64,000 bases of DNA, taken from Trema orientale (lineage: Eukaryota > Streptophyta > Magnoliopsida > Rosales > Cannabaceae). Location of the stretch: positions 174,030 to 238,029 of the forward strand of contig JXTC01000225.1 of NCBI GenBank assembly GCA_002914845.1. The letters are read 5' to 3'. The notes under the pieces were generated by a model. The model did not search any database. It was not told the DNA's origin and saw only the letters and a program-made list of their open reading frames with translations. A program made the position numbers and the translations under genes. This document shows, piece after piece, positions 21,950-33,340 of this stretch (position 1 is its first letter; each line of letters starts with the position of its first letter).

Positions 21950-23702
21950 ACGCCTTAATTATAGCGCTTAGTAATACCCTATTTTGGCCGTGTTTCGTTG
22001 GTATACCAAACTTGAGGGGTAAGCACCTCTAATGGGATACAAAAGTGCAATCATGGCATGTTTATATGGTATTTTTCCCTCAGATGTTCTAATTTTAGAT
22101 AGGGACATTCTCGATATATTTTACCTATCGCATAACCACCTCCCCAATTTTTGATAACTAATTAATTTTGGAAAAAAGACACCCACTACGAATTTTTAAA
22201 CAATCATACCAATAATACGTTAATGGTGAGTTCACTTATTTTCATACGGTATGTCTTAGAAAATTACTATTTTTCTAAACTCTCTTTTCTCATTTCTTTC
22301 TTTCAAACCCATGAATGCTACTGGTCAATATCGATCTTCAACTCTAGAGCTCTGCCATGGCCGTTCTCCAGAAGGTTGTTGAGGCTTAGCCGGCGAGTTC
22401 TTGTCTCATTCATACCGAGAAATTGTTAGCGGAGTTTTGGTGGAACTCAGTGCCGGATGTGTCACTGAATTCAGTGGAAAAGTGTCCAATCTTGGTTTGG
22501 AAACTTTCCTATGAATCTGGACTTAGGATCTGTTTCTCAAAGCAGAGTTATGCTTGCTATGAATTCTATGACCGAAGGTTTGTATACAAGTATTTTTCCA
22601 GCCAATTGTCGGTCATTAGTCTTGATACTCACAATCATTATTTTCTTTTCAAGCTTTAGTTAATTTTTTTAGATGTTTGGAAACGTAAAATGATTTATTT
22701 TGTTGTTTTAAGAGATTTGTTTGAGTCTTTGGCCTTTGTTTATAACAGTTTGGCTCATATGCATAGTTATTGTAACCGTGTTGAGAGTACACATAAAGTG
22801 TATGAGTTAATGCTTCAATGAAATCTTATGGTATAGAATACGAGTTTTTGGTGATAACGAGGTATATCATTTAAATGAGTAAGATAGTGAAGTTAAAGAA
22901 GTTTCATACCGATACCACAAGAAGTTTTATACCATACCTGATGGGAATTTTTCTTTTTCATTTCTCTTTTTAATTGATTAGAATGTCTGGCATATAAGAG
23001 AATAGTGGCAGTAGTAGAAGCTAGAGCTGTGTGGCAAAGAACAACAAATTGTTGCTTTATCTAGGAAGATGCCAAAAGAGCTTCCAAGTTGGATCATCTT
23101 CAATATCTATACAAGCTGATTCAGGACCTGCAGCACCGACCGATATACCAGATCATCCTGTTGTTGGTTTCATGCCTCTGAGCAGGAGGTAGCAGTGGTG
23201 TGCAAATAAGAGATTGGCAACACACAAGGTGGGTGGCTAGTGTTTTCGGCTTCTGTTGCAGGTGGGTCGTCAGTGGCTTGCAACAACACAAGTATAACGA
23301 GTGAAGAGCTGCTTAAGATTATAGATTGTCTAGATGAGAAATTATAGTTTCTAATTAAGATTTACAAGAAGAACTATGTCATTTTGTGGTTTTTCTTTCG
23401 GTTTCTTTAGCTTTAATTTTGTTGTTTGAAATATAGATAACGAAGTGTCGAGGCTTATTTATTTTTCTAATGATGAATTAGTCTGTGAGGTATTTACTTA
23501 ATTGTTTTAACCTGAGATGTATTGAAAATTGAGATTTTTTCTATTATTTTTGTTTCTTTTATCTGATATGCATATATTCATATATTCCATAATACACAAA
23601 AATATTTGAAGTAGATAAGTGGTTGATGAAATTGTGTAGAATTATTAGAAATAGAATTGTTGCATACCAAATTCTTGATGAAATTACTCAGTGACAATTA
23701 AG
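21950..23702. other. Unassigned AT-rich DNA
   Basis: Contains two short frames on the plus strand (22223-22429 and 22423-22659, the latter rich in aromatic residues) with no recognisable domain, and a mixed-composition patch at 23000-23300 without a continuous frame. I see no supported gene. It may be decayed transposon DNA. Confidence 0.3.
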
Positions 23703-24364
23703 TAGAAACTTTCGTGGTTCCTGATTTACTTAGCTACATGGTATTCTGTAAAAAAGAAACTACAATGGTTTCCAGGAAATCTAGAAAGTTTCCTGTGATT
23801 TACTTAGCTACAAGGCATTCTACTAAAAGAAACCGCAATAGTTTCTAGGAAACCTTTGTAGTTTTATGTGATTTACTTAGATACATGGCATTCTACAAAA
23901 AAAAAAACCACGATGATTTCTAGGAAACTTTCGTAGTTTTTTATGATTTATTTTTCTATAAAAAAGAAACCACAATGGTTTCCAAGAAAAGTTTTGGTTT
24001 CCTATGATTTACTTACGTACAAGATAAAGGAAACCAAATTTGTTTCCAAGAAACCTTTATAGTTTCCTGTAATTTACTTACGTACAGGATATTCTGCTAA
24101 TAGGAAACCAAATTGGTTTCCAGAAAACTTTTGTGGTTTCCTGTGATTTACTTACGTATAGGATATTCGGCTAAAGGAAACCAAAATGGTTTCTAGGAAA
24201 CCTTTGTGCTTTCCTGTGATTTACTTACGTATAGGACTTTCAGCTAAAGAAAACTAAACTGGTTTCCAGGAAACCTTTGCGGTTTCTTGTGATTTACTTA
24301 CTTACAGAACATTCCGCTAATAGGAAACCAAATTAGTTTCCAGGAAACTTTTGTGGTTTCCTGT
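23703..24364. repeat. Hairpin-rich minisatellite, about 74-bp unit, about 9 copies
   Basis: The anchor TGATTTACTTA recurs at about 23723, 23797, 23870, 23945, 24006, 24071, 24145, 24219 and 24291, giving spacings of 74, 73, 75, 61, 65, 74, 74 and 72 bp. Each unit holds GGAAACC/GGTTTCC inverted words. The copy at 24103-24121 is a perfect palindrome, GGAAACCAAATTGGTTTCC. A second inverted pair (GGAAAC-TTTTGTG-GTTTCC) follows it in each unit. No coding frame runs through the array. Confidence 0.8.
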
Positions 24365-24654
24365 AAAAAAAAGATATGACTTATTTACTAAAATGCCACC
24401 GCGTTTTCTAACTTTCAAAGTATTTAGAAAAATGCCATAAAAAAGTCGTACGGATTTTTATTATTTTTGAAAGGTCGTAAATTTGGTATTATTTTTTGAA
24501 AAATAGGTATAAGTGTCCAAAACCCATTAATTTTTGTGGGAAGTTACAAAAAATGGCCAGATCAAATCGTAGTTGGTGGTCAGCTTTTGTGACTCTCTTT
24601 GTCTATCCAATGGTATTGACCCATTAACGTCTGAGGCTACTTGTGACGTTTATG

Positions 24655-25066
24655 TGAAAATTACACCTAATACCTGTTTTTTAAAACTTATTTCAAAAAT
24701 ACTCGTTTTTAAGACTTCTTTCAAAAATACCTATTTTTACGGTCCACATTTCATATGAAAAATATGAGCGGTCCATATTTACAATGTAAATTTTATTCAT
24801 TAGGTACACATTTCATGTGTAAAATATGAACGGTACACATTTTAAAATGTGTGCCAATTTTGAGTGTAAATTTTATTCATAAAATGTGGACCGCGATATA
24901 CATTTAATGCATGAAATATATACCGTGGTCTACATTTCATCTGTAAAACAGTGGTAGTCTACATTTTTCCAAAAAAGGTACAAAAACAGGTATTTGTGAA
25001 ATAAAAATAAAAAATGGGTATATATGAAAATATTATTTTAAAAACGGGTATTTATGAACTTTTCCC
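24655..25066. repeat. Inverted-repeat (MITE-like) element
   Basis: The left side has AATACCTGTTTTTTAAAAC, AAAATACTCGTTTTTAA and AAAATACCTATTTTTACGG. The right side carries the inverse: AAAACAGGTATTTGTG, AAAATGGGTATATATG and AAAACGGGTATTTATGAAC. The middle repeats TACATTT...ATGTAAA and CGGT-CACATTT words. No ORF. The class is not identified and no clear target duplication is seen. Confidence 0.4.
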
Positions 25067-25289
25067 GACATTTATTCCTGGTAGGTCCTCTCACATTTAT
25101 GGGCTTGGACCAATAAGGTTTTAAGCCCAAAAAAAAAAAAAGGGCTTTCTTTGTGAGCCTCACGTGCACCACATTGCAAAGAGAGAAGGAAAGGTTTTGG
25201 CCACTTAAAGAGAGAAATAAAGAAAAAGCTAGAGAGAAAAAAGGATGTAGCTGTAAATTTTAAGGAAAACACTTTTAGCTATAGTGAAA

Positions 25290-26000
25290 GAAAAATCTAC
25301 TGTGGCGTAAAGTAATTGAGTATTTAGTAAACCGTAATTTTAAAGTATTGTGACTTGAAAAAACTGTATTAAAGTGTTTGATAAACTGTATGGCTGAATT
25401 GTTATACAAATATAAAATAATCAAAATAAACATTATTATACAATTATGCATATTTATGGAAAGAGCTTATTAATATTTTTGTACAATTATGCATATTTTG
25501 TACATACTTAATATATTAATATTTTTTTAAAAAAATAGTATGAAAATAAACTCGATTAAATTAGTTACTCAATTAAATTTATTTTATTTTATTTTAATTT
25601 ACTTTATTTTTATCTGAGTTCAAATTTTCAAAAAAAAATTAATTTGGCTACTTCAAAATAATTAATATGAAGAGTATTTTAGTCAATTATGATTTAAATA
25701 TATTAATACTTTTTTTAAAAAAATTGATATGAAAATAAACTCAATGAAATGTTTGGTACTTTTGTTTTTAAGTGAGGGTATTTTAGCTATTATGATTCAT
25801 TCATTAAAAGATAGTACAAATTCCCGTATAATCTAAAAGCTAAAGCTGCCTTAGGCCAACTTCGGCTTTTGGCTGTAGCTGTGTCAAAAATTATTGAATA
25901 ATCTGATTTTTAGGTTTTTACTAAATACCATTTAGCCCACAAATAATTCGAAAAATATTTTTAGCTTGTTAAAAAGCTAAACCAAACTAAGCCAAAGAAG
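25290..26000. repeat. Possible non-autonomous DNA element
   Basis: The left part has GAGTATTTAGTAAAC and the right part TTTTTACTAAATACC in opposite orientation. Around 25840-25880 there is an AAAGCTAAAGCTGCC/GGCTTTTGGCTGTAGC fold-back. No coding frame. Boundaries are uncertain. Confidence 0.3.
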
Positions 26001-27138
26001 AGTTTTAAAGCTTTAGCTTGTTGATCAAATGGCAATGTTTTGCCCGATTTCGCTTCAATTTGGCATGATGAATCTTTGCAGAGAGCTCTACAAATCCAAT
26101 AATTTAGTTTTTCTGCTTAGCATCTCTATGGTGCTCTCTTGATATACCCGTACAACCTTATTTTTCTCTTTGTTGGAATCCATCTATGTTGATGATGAAT
26201 ATATTGTTGATGTACCAAGAATCTATATTCTTAATGTTATTGTGATTTGTTGTGAGTCTCTAATTATTCTAGAGAGGAATCTTGTGAACCCATTATTATT
26301 AGGTTAATGATAAAAATGACACTTTAATTATTCTCATTGTCCCACTTAAACCTTCAAATTTTCAACTTACATAGTACTATCCCTCGAATTATGCATTTAT
26401 TATAGCAATGATCTCTTTATCACAAAATATTAGTCTTTTAAAAGAAAATAGTCATTGACAAAGCGTATAATTGGGCATTGTTTACTTTTATGAATCAAAA
26501 TCTTGTTCTCAGCCATACTTACTAAATTATATGCTCTGCACATGACTCATTTCTGTTAAAAACTTAATAATTTGTAGAAAAAAAAAAGTCATTGCTACAA
26601 TATTTGCATAAGTCTTGGCTTGGCAGTATACTATGTAAGTTAAAAATTAAGAATCTCATTCTTGACTATAATTACTAAACTGTGTACTTCATAATGACTT
26701 ATTTCTGTTACACATTTAACAATTCGTGACAAAAGAGTCATTGTAACATTACATCATTCAGTTACCATTATTGTGTAACTAAAATGGTACAACAAGTATA
26801 ATTCAGGAGCTATAAATGTAGTTAACCCTTATTATTATTGTTCATAGTGGAAAATTTAAGTAGACTACAATCCTCGTGGTTTTTCCTATTTTAGGTTTCT
26901 CATGCTAAAATAGGTGTCTCATTGTGGTTGATTTATTTTTTTATTGCTTGTGGTGCTTTGGTTTATATTATAATTATTGGTCTTGTCGTATTTAGTGAAG
27001 ACACATAAAGAAGGAAAAAGATTTATTTTACCATCTATAATGGTAGTGGTGAGTTTTTACCAAGAAATCCCATGGTAGATACATCAATATGGGATATGCT
27101 TTGTAGGTCGATCCACATTCTGAAGGAAAAACAAGGTA
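26001..27138. other. Intergenic DNA
   Basis: No gene, RNA or clear repeat seen. Several short frames are of random length and composition. Confidence 0.35.
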
Positions 27139-27995
27139 ACAGGCTGGGCTTCAGCAATAAGCCCATCAGCTCGGCCCACATTAGGTTCGCATTTAGTTAT
27201 TTTATACATAATTTTAAATGGACACTAATTCAGTAGGTATTTTTTTGTTTTTTACCTATACATAAGTATCATTTTAACTAATGAAAATTTATCATGCACA
27301 TTTTTTTATAGTAAAAAGTAAGAGAGAGAAATAATATTAATGATGCATGTCTTTTCATGCACCTCATTATAGCCATTGGATCACCTTTAGATAATGATCT
27401 AACGGCTAAAAAAAATACCTACACATAGAAAAAAAAAACCCTACTAGATTGGCAACCATTTTAAATATATTTATTAATTAAAAATTAAAAAAATATTAAT
27501 TAAATATTTTCATTTATATGGTTTTAATATTATTTATTTAATTATTTTTAATTTATTTTTAATTTATTAGAATTTTAAAAGAATATGAATAGTTTTGTTT
27601 TCTATTTTACTCTAACAAAAAGCAAAGCATAATATAATCTCTATTACATAGTGATGCCCAATAAAATTCAAGTATATGATATGAGCACAATTGATTTGAA
27701 AAATTAAAATAAAATGTAGAATAAACTTATATATATCTAGAAGAATGGAAAAGTTGCGTAAGAGAAATTAAATAAGTGAAAAGTTAATTGAAATTCAAAG
27801 TAATTTTAAATTGACCTATATAGACTAATATTTGGCTCGCATATGTACAGTTCACTTAGGCACGACTCACTTAGGCCCGCATAAATTGTGGACTAGGCTT
27901 GTGGGCTATGCCAGACTCTTTAATACTAATAGAGGTCGACTCACATTATATGCAGGTTTGGCCCACTTTACATCTCTATCCTGTGGTAAAAATAA
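27139..27995. mobile_element. Possible non-autonomous hAT-like element with nested MITE
   Basis: The left part is rich in GGCCCACATTAGG and GGGCTTCAGC-AAGCCCATC words. The right part has TTGGCCCACTTTACATCTC followed by TATCCTG. The minus-strand form (TAGAGATGTAAAGTGGGCC) looks like the end of plant hAT-type elements. The left end is not resolved and no 8-bp duplication was found. The MITE at 27232-27446 lies between the two parts. Confidence 0.3.
27232..27446 (-). mobile_element. MITE copy A (AGTAGGTATTTTTTT ends)
   Basis: About 215 bp flanked by AGTAGGTATTTTTTT at 27232 and its inverse AAAAAAAACCCTACT at the right. It contains a conserved core, TAGCCGTTAGATCATTATC on the minus strand, and GCATG words. 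Related copies are at 35996-36147, 36649-36760 and 62615-62702. Confidence 0.5.
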
Positions 27996-28059
27996 CCATT
28001 TTAGAAAAGAATTACAAATATGCAGTGGACTCAGTTTTTTCTATATCCAGTACAGCATA

Positions 28060-28362
28060 TTTTTAAAAAATGCCATTTAAAAAAAATAGAAGAATGCCAT
28101 TTTTAAAATACTAACTAGTAAACTATAACCAATTTTCAAATATTAGTAACTAGTAACCAATTTATATCTAGTATCTTATAACCAGTAACCGGTAATCAGT
28201 TTGTAAATATTGGTAACTAGCAGCTAGTTTTAAAAATGATATTTTTCTAAAAATATTTAAAAAAATAGTATTTTTCTTAAAAAAGCGGCACGACAATTGG
28301 AAAAAAAAGTTGGCCCACCATGTTTTTGTAATTTATTTTTATTTTTGTAGGTGAAAGTGTTA
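28060..28362 (+). repeat. ACTAGT/GTAACC dispersed repeat, copy 1
   Basis: Opens with AAAATGCCATTTTTAAAA, then repeats of AGTAACTAGTAACC and AACCGGTAATCAGT, then AAAAATGATATTTTTCTAA and CATGTTTTTGTAATTT. The same order is found at 35193-35478 on the other side of the Tat element, in the same orientation. Confidence 0.6.
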
Positions 28363-28488
28363 ATATTAATATCATGATCAATGGTGTTTCATTATCTTTG
28401 AGACATTAATTATATGCAATATTTAAGTATACTATATATCACTAGCTTGATCATATATTATCGATAATTCGAAAGGCTTCTTATAAAT

Positions 28489-28983
28489 TGTTGTGTGGTT
28501 TTTTGACCACCACAAATAGTTGACCTGCCTAATTCATAAAAAGGGGAACTAGCTAATTAAAGAGGAGATAATTACCCATTACTGTGTAGTCACCCAATCT
28601 CAATATTATATTATATTTTATTATGTAGTTTCCTATTCACAAGATTGGGAAACCTGAAGCCACCCTCACCTATATAAAGGGGGCTCAGTCTCATAATTTA
28701 TCATCTCAGAATATCTCACAGTCATCTGACAATTACTTCTCTATACACTTTCTCTGTAATTCTCTCTCTCTAATTTTCTCTTTGCTCTCACCTTGAGGCT
28801 TAGAGAAACACTTGTAATTCTCCAGAAAATAGTGAAGAACAGTGGACGTAGGCTCATCTTTTTTGGGGCTGAACCACTATAAAATTCTTGTCTCCTTATT
28901 TACTTTGCTTTATCAATCCTTTTCACACACAAGCCACATCTCGCAATTTTCTATATTCATTGTTGACAAAACCTCCGTCAATA
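28489..28983 (+). repeat. 5' LTR of the 6.2-kb Tat element
   Basis: Begins TGTTGTGTGG and ends CCGTCAATA (the 3' copy ends CCGTCAACA). The inverted pair GGTTTTTTGACC at the start forms a hairpin with ACCACC nearby. A TATA box (TATATAAAGG) lies at 28671-28680, and a CT-rich stretch follows (about 28736-28790). Confidence 0.9.
28671..28680 (+). promoter_or_regulatory. TATA box in the 5' LTR
   Basis: TATATAAAGG in the U3 part of the LTR. The matching box in the 3' LTR is at 34352-34361. Transcription would start about 30 bp downstream. Confidence 0.6.
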
Positions 28984-28984
28984 A

Positions 28985-29002
28985 TTGGCGCTAGAAGGAG
29001 GG
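28985..29002 (+). promoter_or_regulatory. Primer-binding site of the Tat element
   Basis: TTGGCGCTAGAAGGAGGG directly follows the LTR end. TGGCGC-starting sites at this position are usual for plant Ty3/gypsy elements. I did not assign the tRNA with certainty. Confidence 0.55.
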
Positions 29003-29042
29003 CTATTCCAGCAAAGTGTTCATCAATTTTGCTTCTTCAACA

Positions 29043-30790
29043 ATGGCAAACACTAGAAACACTATCAGAAACGCTGGAGTTAGCCAAAATTAACCTCAAA
29101 GTGCTGCTGCTGCACAGGTCGATCCTGCTCAGGATCAACCTACCGCGACCGCACCAAAGAATATTATCCAAAGACAAGATCGCATGGAGGGCACACTGAT
29201 GAACTTTCAGCAAATCACCAACCAAATTAATGATTCTTTAAGGCGACTTGCTGAAGGACAGATGGTCACTCCTCCACAGCATGAACGTCCAAGGGATCGT
29301 CCAGCTCGACAACCCGAGAGAGGAATTTAGATCCAAGAAACTAGAGATCGCAATCAACCCAGAACCCAACTGGAGCATCATACTGATCGCACCTCAAAGG
29401 GGAAGGGCAAAGTCGCAGACCTACCATAGGAATCTGGAACGGAAAGTTCGAGTACGGATCGGGATCGTGGACAACCTTCTAGGAGAACAAGCGTCAATCG
29501 TGAACGACCAAGCGGGGAGCCAAATCGTCAATCGAAAAGCATCTTCGAAAAGATCAGCAGGGAGCCTAGGCAAAGTCCTACGGACCTGAGACGACACCTT
29601 GAACAGCGATGCAGTCATAGGCGATCCATATCGCATCATAACGACCGAAATCAATCTCATCGCACTATTTCAGTGGAATCTTCACAAAGGTCGCAGCAGA
29701 CCCTGCCTGATCAACCCACCTTACATCATGATAATAACGACCAAAGGCCACCCTTACCGCTAGTAAGAGAAAATGCCTTTCCTCCAAATATCGATGTTCA
29801 TAATTTGAGGATCGCATTAGATGCACTTACTGGCTGGGACGATGAGCTCGCTGATAGGAATCGTCAATCGCCATTCAGCGAGGAAGTTCGAGCTGCAGCA
29901 TTACCTGTTGGATTTAAACTTCCCACCATAAACACTTTTGATGGGAAAACTGATCCACAGGACCATATAAACCACTTCAGCGACCTGATAGAGCTTCATC
30001 GAGTCGATGACCTCGCACGTTGCAGGTGTTTTGCTATAACTCTCACGGGAGCAACAAAGAAGTGGTTCCGAAGACTTCAGCCTGGTTCGATCTCGTCTTG
30101 GCAACAACTTCAGACCACATTTTTGAGATAATTTCAGGCTGCAAAGAACTTTACTGTTCCATTAATCAGTCTGTCTGCTATTCGATAATATCCAGAGGAG
30201 ACTCTGCGATCTTACTTTAATCGTTTTACTTCAGAGTTGGTAAAGGTCAACAACCCACTTGAAGGAGGAGTCCTGACTTTAATGATGGCCGGAGTGCGAC
30301 CAGAGATTAAACTCTTGGAAGAATTATTGGAGCGAGAATGCATGATTCTTGAAGATTTCTATCGGAGAGTTGGTCAACATCTAAGGATGGAATCTTCTCG
30401 AGAAAATCTTTATAAGACGAAAAAGGAAGGAGAAAAAGATACAACCAAAGATGCGACCACAACAACCAACAATAATAACAAGAAGTCAAAAAAGAGGAAG
30501 AGTGAGAAACCGACTGAAAAGTAGTCCGAACCGAAGAAGCAGGAAATTTTAAGGGCTCTCTTACGATTCCATAACTATACCGAGCTGAGTGCACCCATAG
30601 ATTATATTTATGCGGTCACAAATTAGTAGGAGCAATATCGTCAGCTGGGGCCGATGAAGCAGAATAGGGCAAAACGCGATCTCAATAAGTTTTGCCGATA
30701 TCATAAAGATATTGGACACTATATCAACAACTACTACACCTTGAATGATGAGATCGAAAGGTTAATCAGAGAAGGGCGGCTGTGGCAGTA
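29043..30790 (+). pseudogene. Tat-type gag
   Basis: ATG 29043 opens MANTRNTIRNAGVSQ, followed by a stop. A low-complexity Gln/Arg/Pro-rich N-terminal part runs to about 29700. The capsid domain from 29673 has PFSEEVRAAALPVGFKLP, YDG-like NTFDGKTDPQDHINHF and CFAITLTGATKKWFRRLQPG (Retrotrans_gag), a stop at 30129-30131, then LRSYFNRFTSELVKVNNP. A Lys-rich linker precedes CRYHKDIGHYINNYY, a degenerate version of the Tat zinc-knuckle region C-x-x-H-x-x-x-GH-x-x-x-x-C in which the last Cys is Tyr. The encoded protein would form the particle. Stops make it non-functional. Confidence 0.75.
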
Positions 30791-30807
30791 TACCAGGCAG
30801 AACGATG

Positions 30808-32120
30808 GAGGATTTGTCCATCAATGAGTCTTCGAAGGTGTTTAAAATCAGAGTAAAGCTTCAAGAACCCATGTGAGCTGAACTAATCACATTCCTAAAG
30901 TATAATTTGGATGTCTTCGTATGGCAACATTCGGACATGGTGGGGATTGATCCGAATATTATTGGCCACTGCCTCAATATCACCGTCTCAATATCGAACA
31001 AGTCCATACGGCAGAATGAAGAGCGATGGATCCAGAACACTACGTCACATTGAAGAGGGAGGTTGAGAAGCTACTCGAAATTGGATTCATCAGTGAATCT
31101 TTTTACCCGAACTGGCTTGCAAATCCGGTTTTGGTGAGGAAATCTAATGGAAAGTGGAGAACCTGCATCGATTTCATCGATCTTAATGAAGCATATCCGA
31201 AGAACAATTTTCCACTTCCAAGAATCGATCAGCTCGTAGACGTGACGTCCGGACATGAATTGCTGAGTTTTATGGACGTGTATTCTGGATACAATTAAAT
31301 TCCTATGTATGAGCTAGATGAGGAATACACCCCATTCATTACTAATCGAGGATTTTATTGTTACAAGTTGATGAAGTCGAAGAAAGCTGAAGATCACATT
31401 AACGACCTTGATGAGATGTTTAAAATTCTTTGAAAGTATCAGATGAAGTGGAATCCCTAGAAGTGTGCATTTGGTGTAGGATCTGGGAAATTTTTGAGAT
31501 TCATGGTCAATCAGCGAGGTATCGAAGCTAATTCTCAAAAGATCAAAGCATTGATTGACATACAGTCACCTCATAAATCGAAAGACGTGCAGAGCCTGGC
31601 GGGAAGAGTGGCTGCACTGAGTCAATTTGTATCAAGATCAACCGAAAAATGCCAAATATTCTTCGAGGTGCTGAAGGGATCGAGGAAGTTTGAGTGGACC
31701 GAGAAGTGCGAGCAGGCGTTCCAAGATTTGAAAAAATACTTGGGATCTCCTCCACTCTTGTCGAAGCCAAAGCCGGGGAAAAAATTATACTTATACCTCG
31801 CCGCTTCCAAGTATGCGACAAGCACTGCACTAATTTGAGAAGAAGAAAATATACAGTGACCTGTATATTATGTAAACAAAAGATTACTCGATGTCGAAAC
31901 GAGATATCCAGAGATGGAGAAATTACCATTAACGCTTGTCATCGCATCTAGGAAGCTTCGACCATATTTTCATACACACTTCATTGAGATTTTCACAAAC
32001 TTTCCATTGAAACAGGTTTTGTAAAAGCCTGAAGTGTCAAGACAATTTCTCAAGTGGGCGGTTGAGCTGAGTCAATTCACATCAACTTTCGACCTCGCAT
32101 CGCTATTAAAGGTCAAGTAC
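30808..32120 (+). pseudogene. Tat-type pol remnant: RT and start of RNase H
   Basis: The frame resumes after gag without a protease core. It reads LITFLKYNLDVFVWQHSDMVGIDP (the standard lead-in to RT), then KLLEIGFISESFYPNWLANPV, WRTCIDFIDLNEAYPKNNFPLPRID and LLSFMDVYSGYN, with the first catalytic Asp in FMD. The text then passes from GFYCYKLM directly to KSKKAEDHINDLDEMF, so the block with the YVDD motif is deleted. It continues KCAFGVGSGKFLRFMV, QRGIEANSQKI and, in the RNase H connection, FEWTEKCEQAFQDLKKYL and PVYYVNKRLLDVETRYPEMEK to about 32120. Integrase is absent. Confidence 0.8.
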
Positions 32121-32139
32121 TTGTAGATTAAAGATTGAA

Positions 32140-32470
32140 TGAATGCAACTATTCGACCTCGATGAGATCTTCTCAAGATCTCCATTCGGTCCTTGAGCTC
32201 TCCATATTCGAGCTCCCCATTATACTCAAGCTTATCATTATCTTCGACCCTAATAAGATCTTCACTCGGTTCTTCAACCTTCAAGATCTCCATTGGGTCA
32301 TTAAGCTCTCGATTACATGAGTTCTCCACCATGTTCGACTTCTTTGTTATTTTCAACCTCAACGAGATCGTCACTCGGTTTAAAAAGACCTTGATAAGAT
32401 CTCTACTCAATCATTGAGCTCCATCATATTCGAGCTCCCTAAGTACGAGCTCTTCAGTAATTCTTCTCAA
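32140..32470 (+). repeat. About 110-bp tandem repeat in the Tat 3' region, 3 copies
   Basis: The anchor AAGATCTC recurs at 32174, 32283 and 32396 (spacings 109 and 113 bp), each followed by CATTGAGCTC- or CTTGAGCTC-like and TTCGAGCTCC words. Tandem repeats in the 3' untranslated region are known for Tat/Ogre elements. Confidence 0.65.
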
Positions 32471-32580
32471 GTCTCTTTACCTCGTATAGACTATTATGTG
32501 ATATTAGCTCGTGAGGTATCTTCATATATTTCGATGACTCCACCAATGAAGGTTTATGCTTTTTCTTCATATGAATCTTC

Positions 32581-32785
32581 ATTTTTGTGCATCGTCTACT
32601 TACAGTTTTATGGCAGTTATTGCAACACCATAAAACTAGGAGGATTATTCGTCATTCGAAGTGATCAGTAAAGGCATTGTTCTTTTGATCTTCGGTGTAC
32701 ATGGTGATTTTTGTGCGTCTATCATAATTTTATGGCAGTCCTCGAACACCATAAAACTCGGGGGGCAGTAGGATTAGATCGTCAT
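32581..32785 (+). repeat. Duplicated hairpin unit in the Tat 3' region
   Basis: Two units 126 bp apart share ATTTTTGTGC and a stem-loop. In the first, AGTTTTATGG (32604-32613) pairs perfectly with CCATAAAACT (32628-32637). In the second, TTTTATGG (32728-32735) pairs with CCATAAAA (32749-32756). The loops also share GGCAGT...AACACC. Confidence 0.7.
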
Positions 32786-33340
32786 CTCCTACTCGCTTCC
32801 TAAGGAACTATGCAAAACGTTCATTTAGAGGGGTTAGAATTTTGGATCACCGTTCTAAAATTTCTTAAAATCTTAGGATTTTCTCCTCGTTTCATGCCAT
32901 AGCATGTCGTATTACGCAATTTTCCTCCTCGAACAGAAAGTAACTAAGCATAACATTCATTGTTCGATGTGATATATTGCTATAAACCTTATTTTAACGT
33001 GGAACTTTTGAAAAATAATAGAGTTTACACCACTCAATTGTTATTTTTCATAAGTGACCTAACCCATCCTACTACTTAAACCCCGGTTTAAGTTATTGGA
33101 TTCGAATCGCAATAGCGTACCGATCAATCACTCAGTGATTGACTACTTGGTTAAATTATGCATGTTTATATAACAACTTTTGTTCATTTTGCAGGGATAA
33201 AAGTTCGACGAACAAATCTCCAATTGAAAAATTCTATAAAATTAAAAGTCGCACCCGTGTGCAAGCAAAAATATATATATTACAATAAAATTAAACGGGA
33301 TATGCCCGCATTTGTCTTTGACATTATAAAATTACAACGA

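Noticed and set aside
22223..22659. Two overlapping plus-strand ORFs as a host gene
   Set aside because: Different frames, no domain, AT-rich surroundings and no convincing splice arrangement.
23703..24364. CRISPR-like repeat array
   Set aside because: The repeats are head-to-tail 74-bp units without unique spacers, in plant DNA. They are a minisatellite.
24573..25272. Short ORFs on both strands around the inverted-repeat element
   Set aside because: They run into repeat arms and homopolymers, and no domain is visible.
27832..28080. 82-codon plus-strand ORF
   Set aside because: It lies across the end of a hAT-like element and an AT-rich repeat, with no start context and no similarity known to me.
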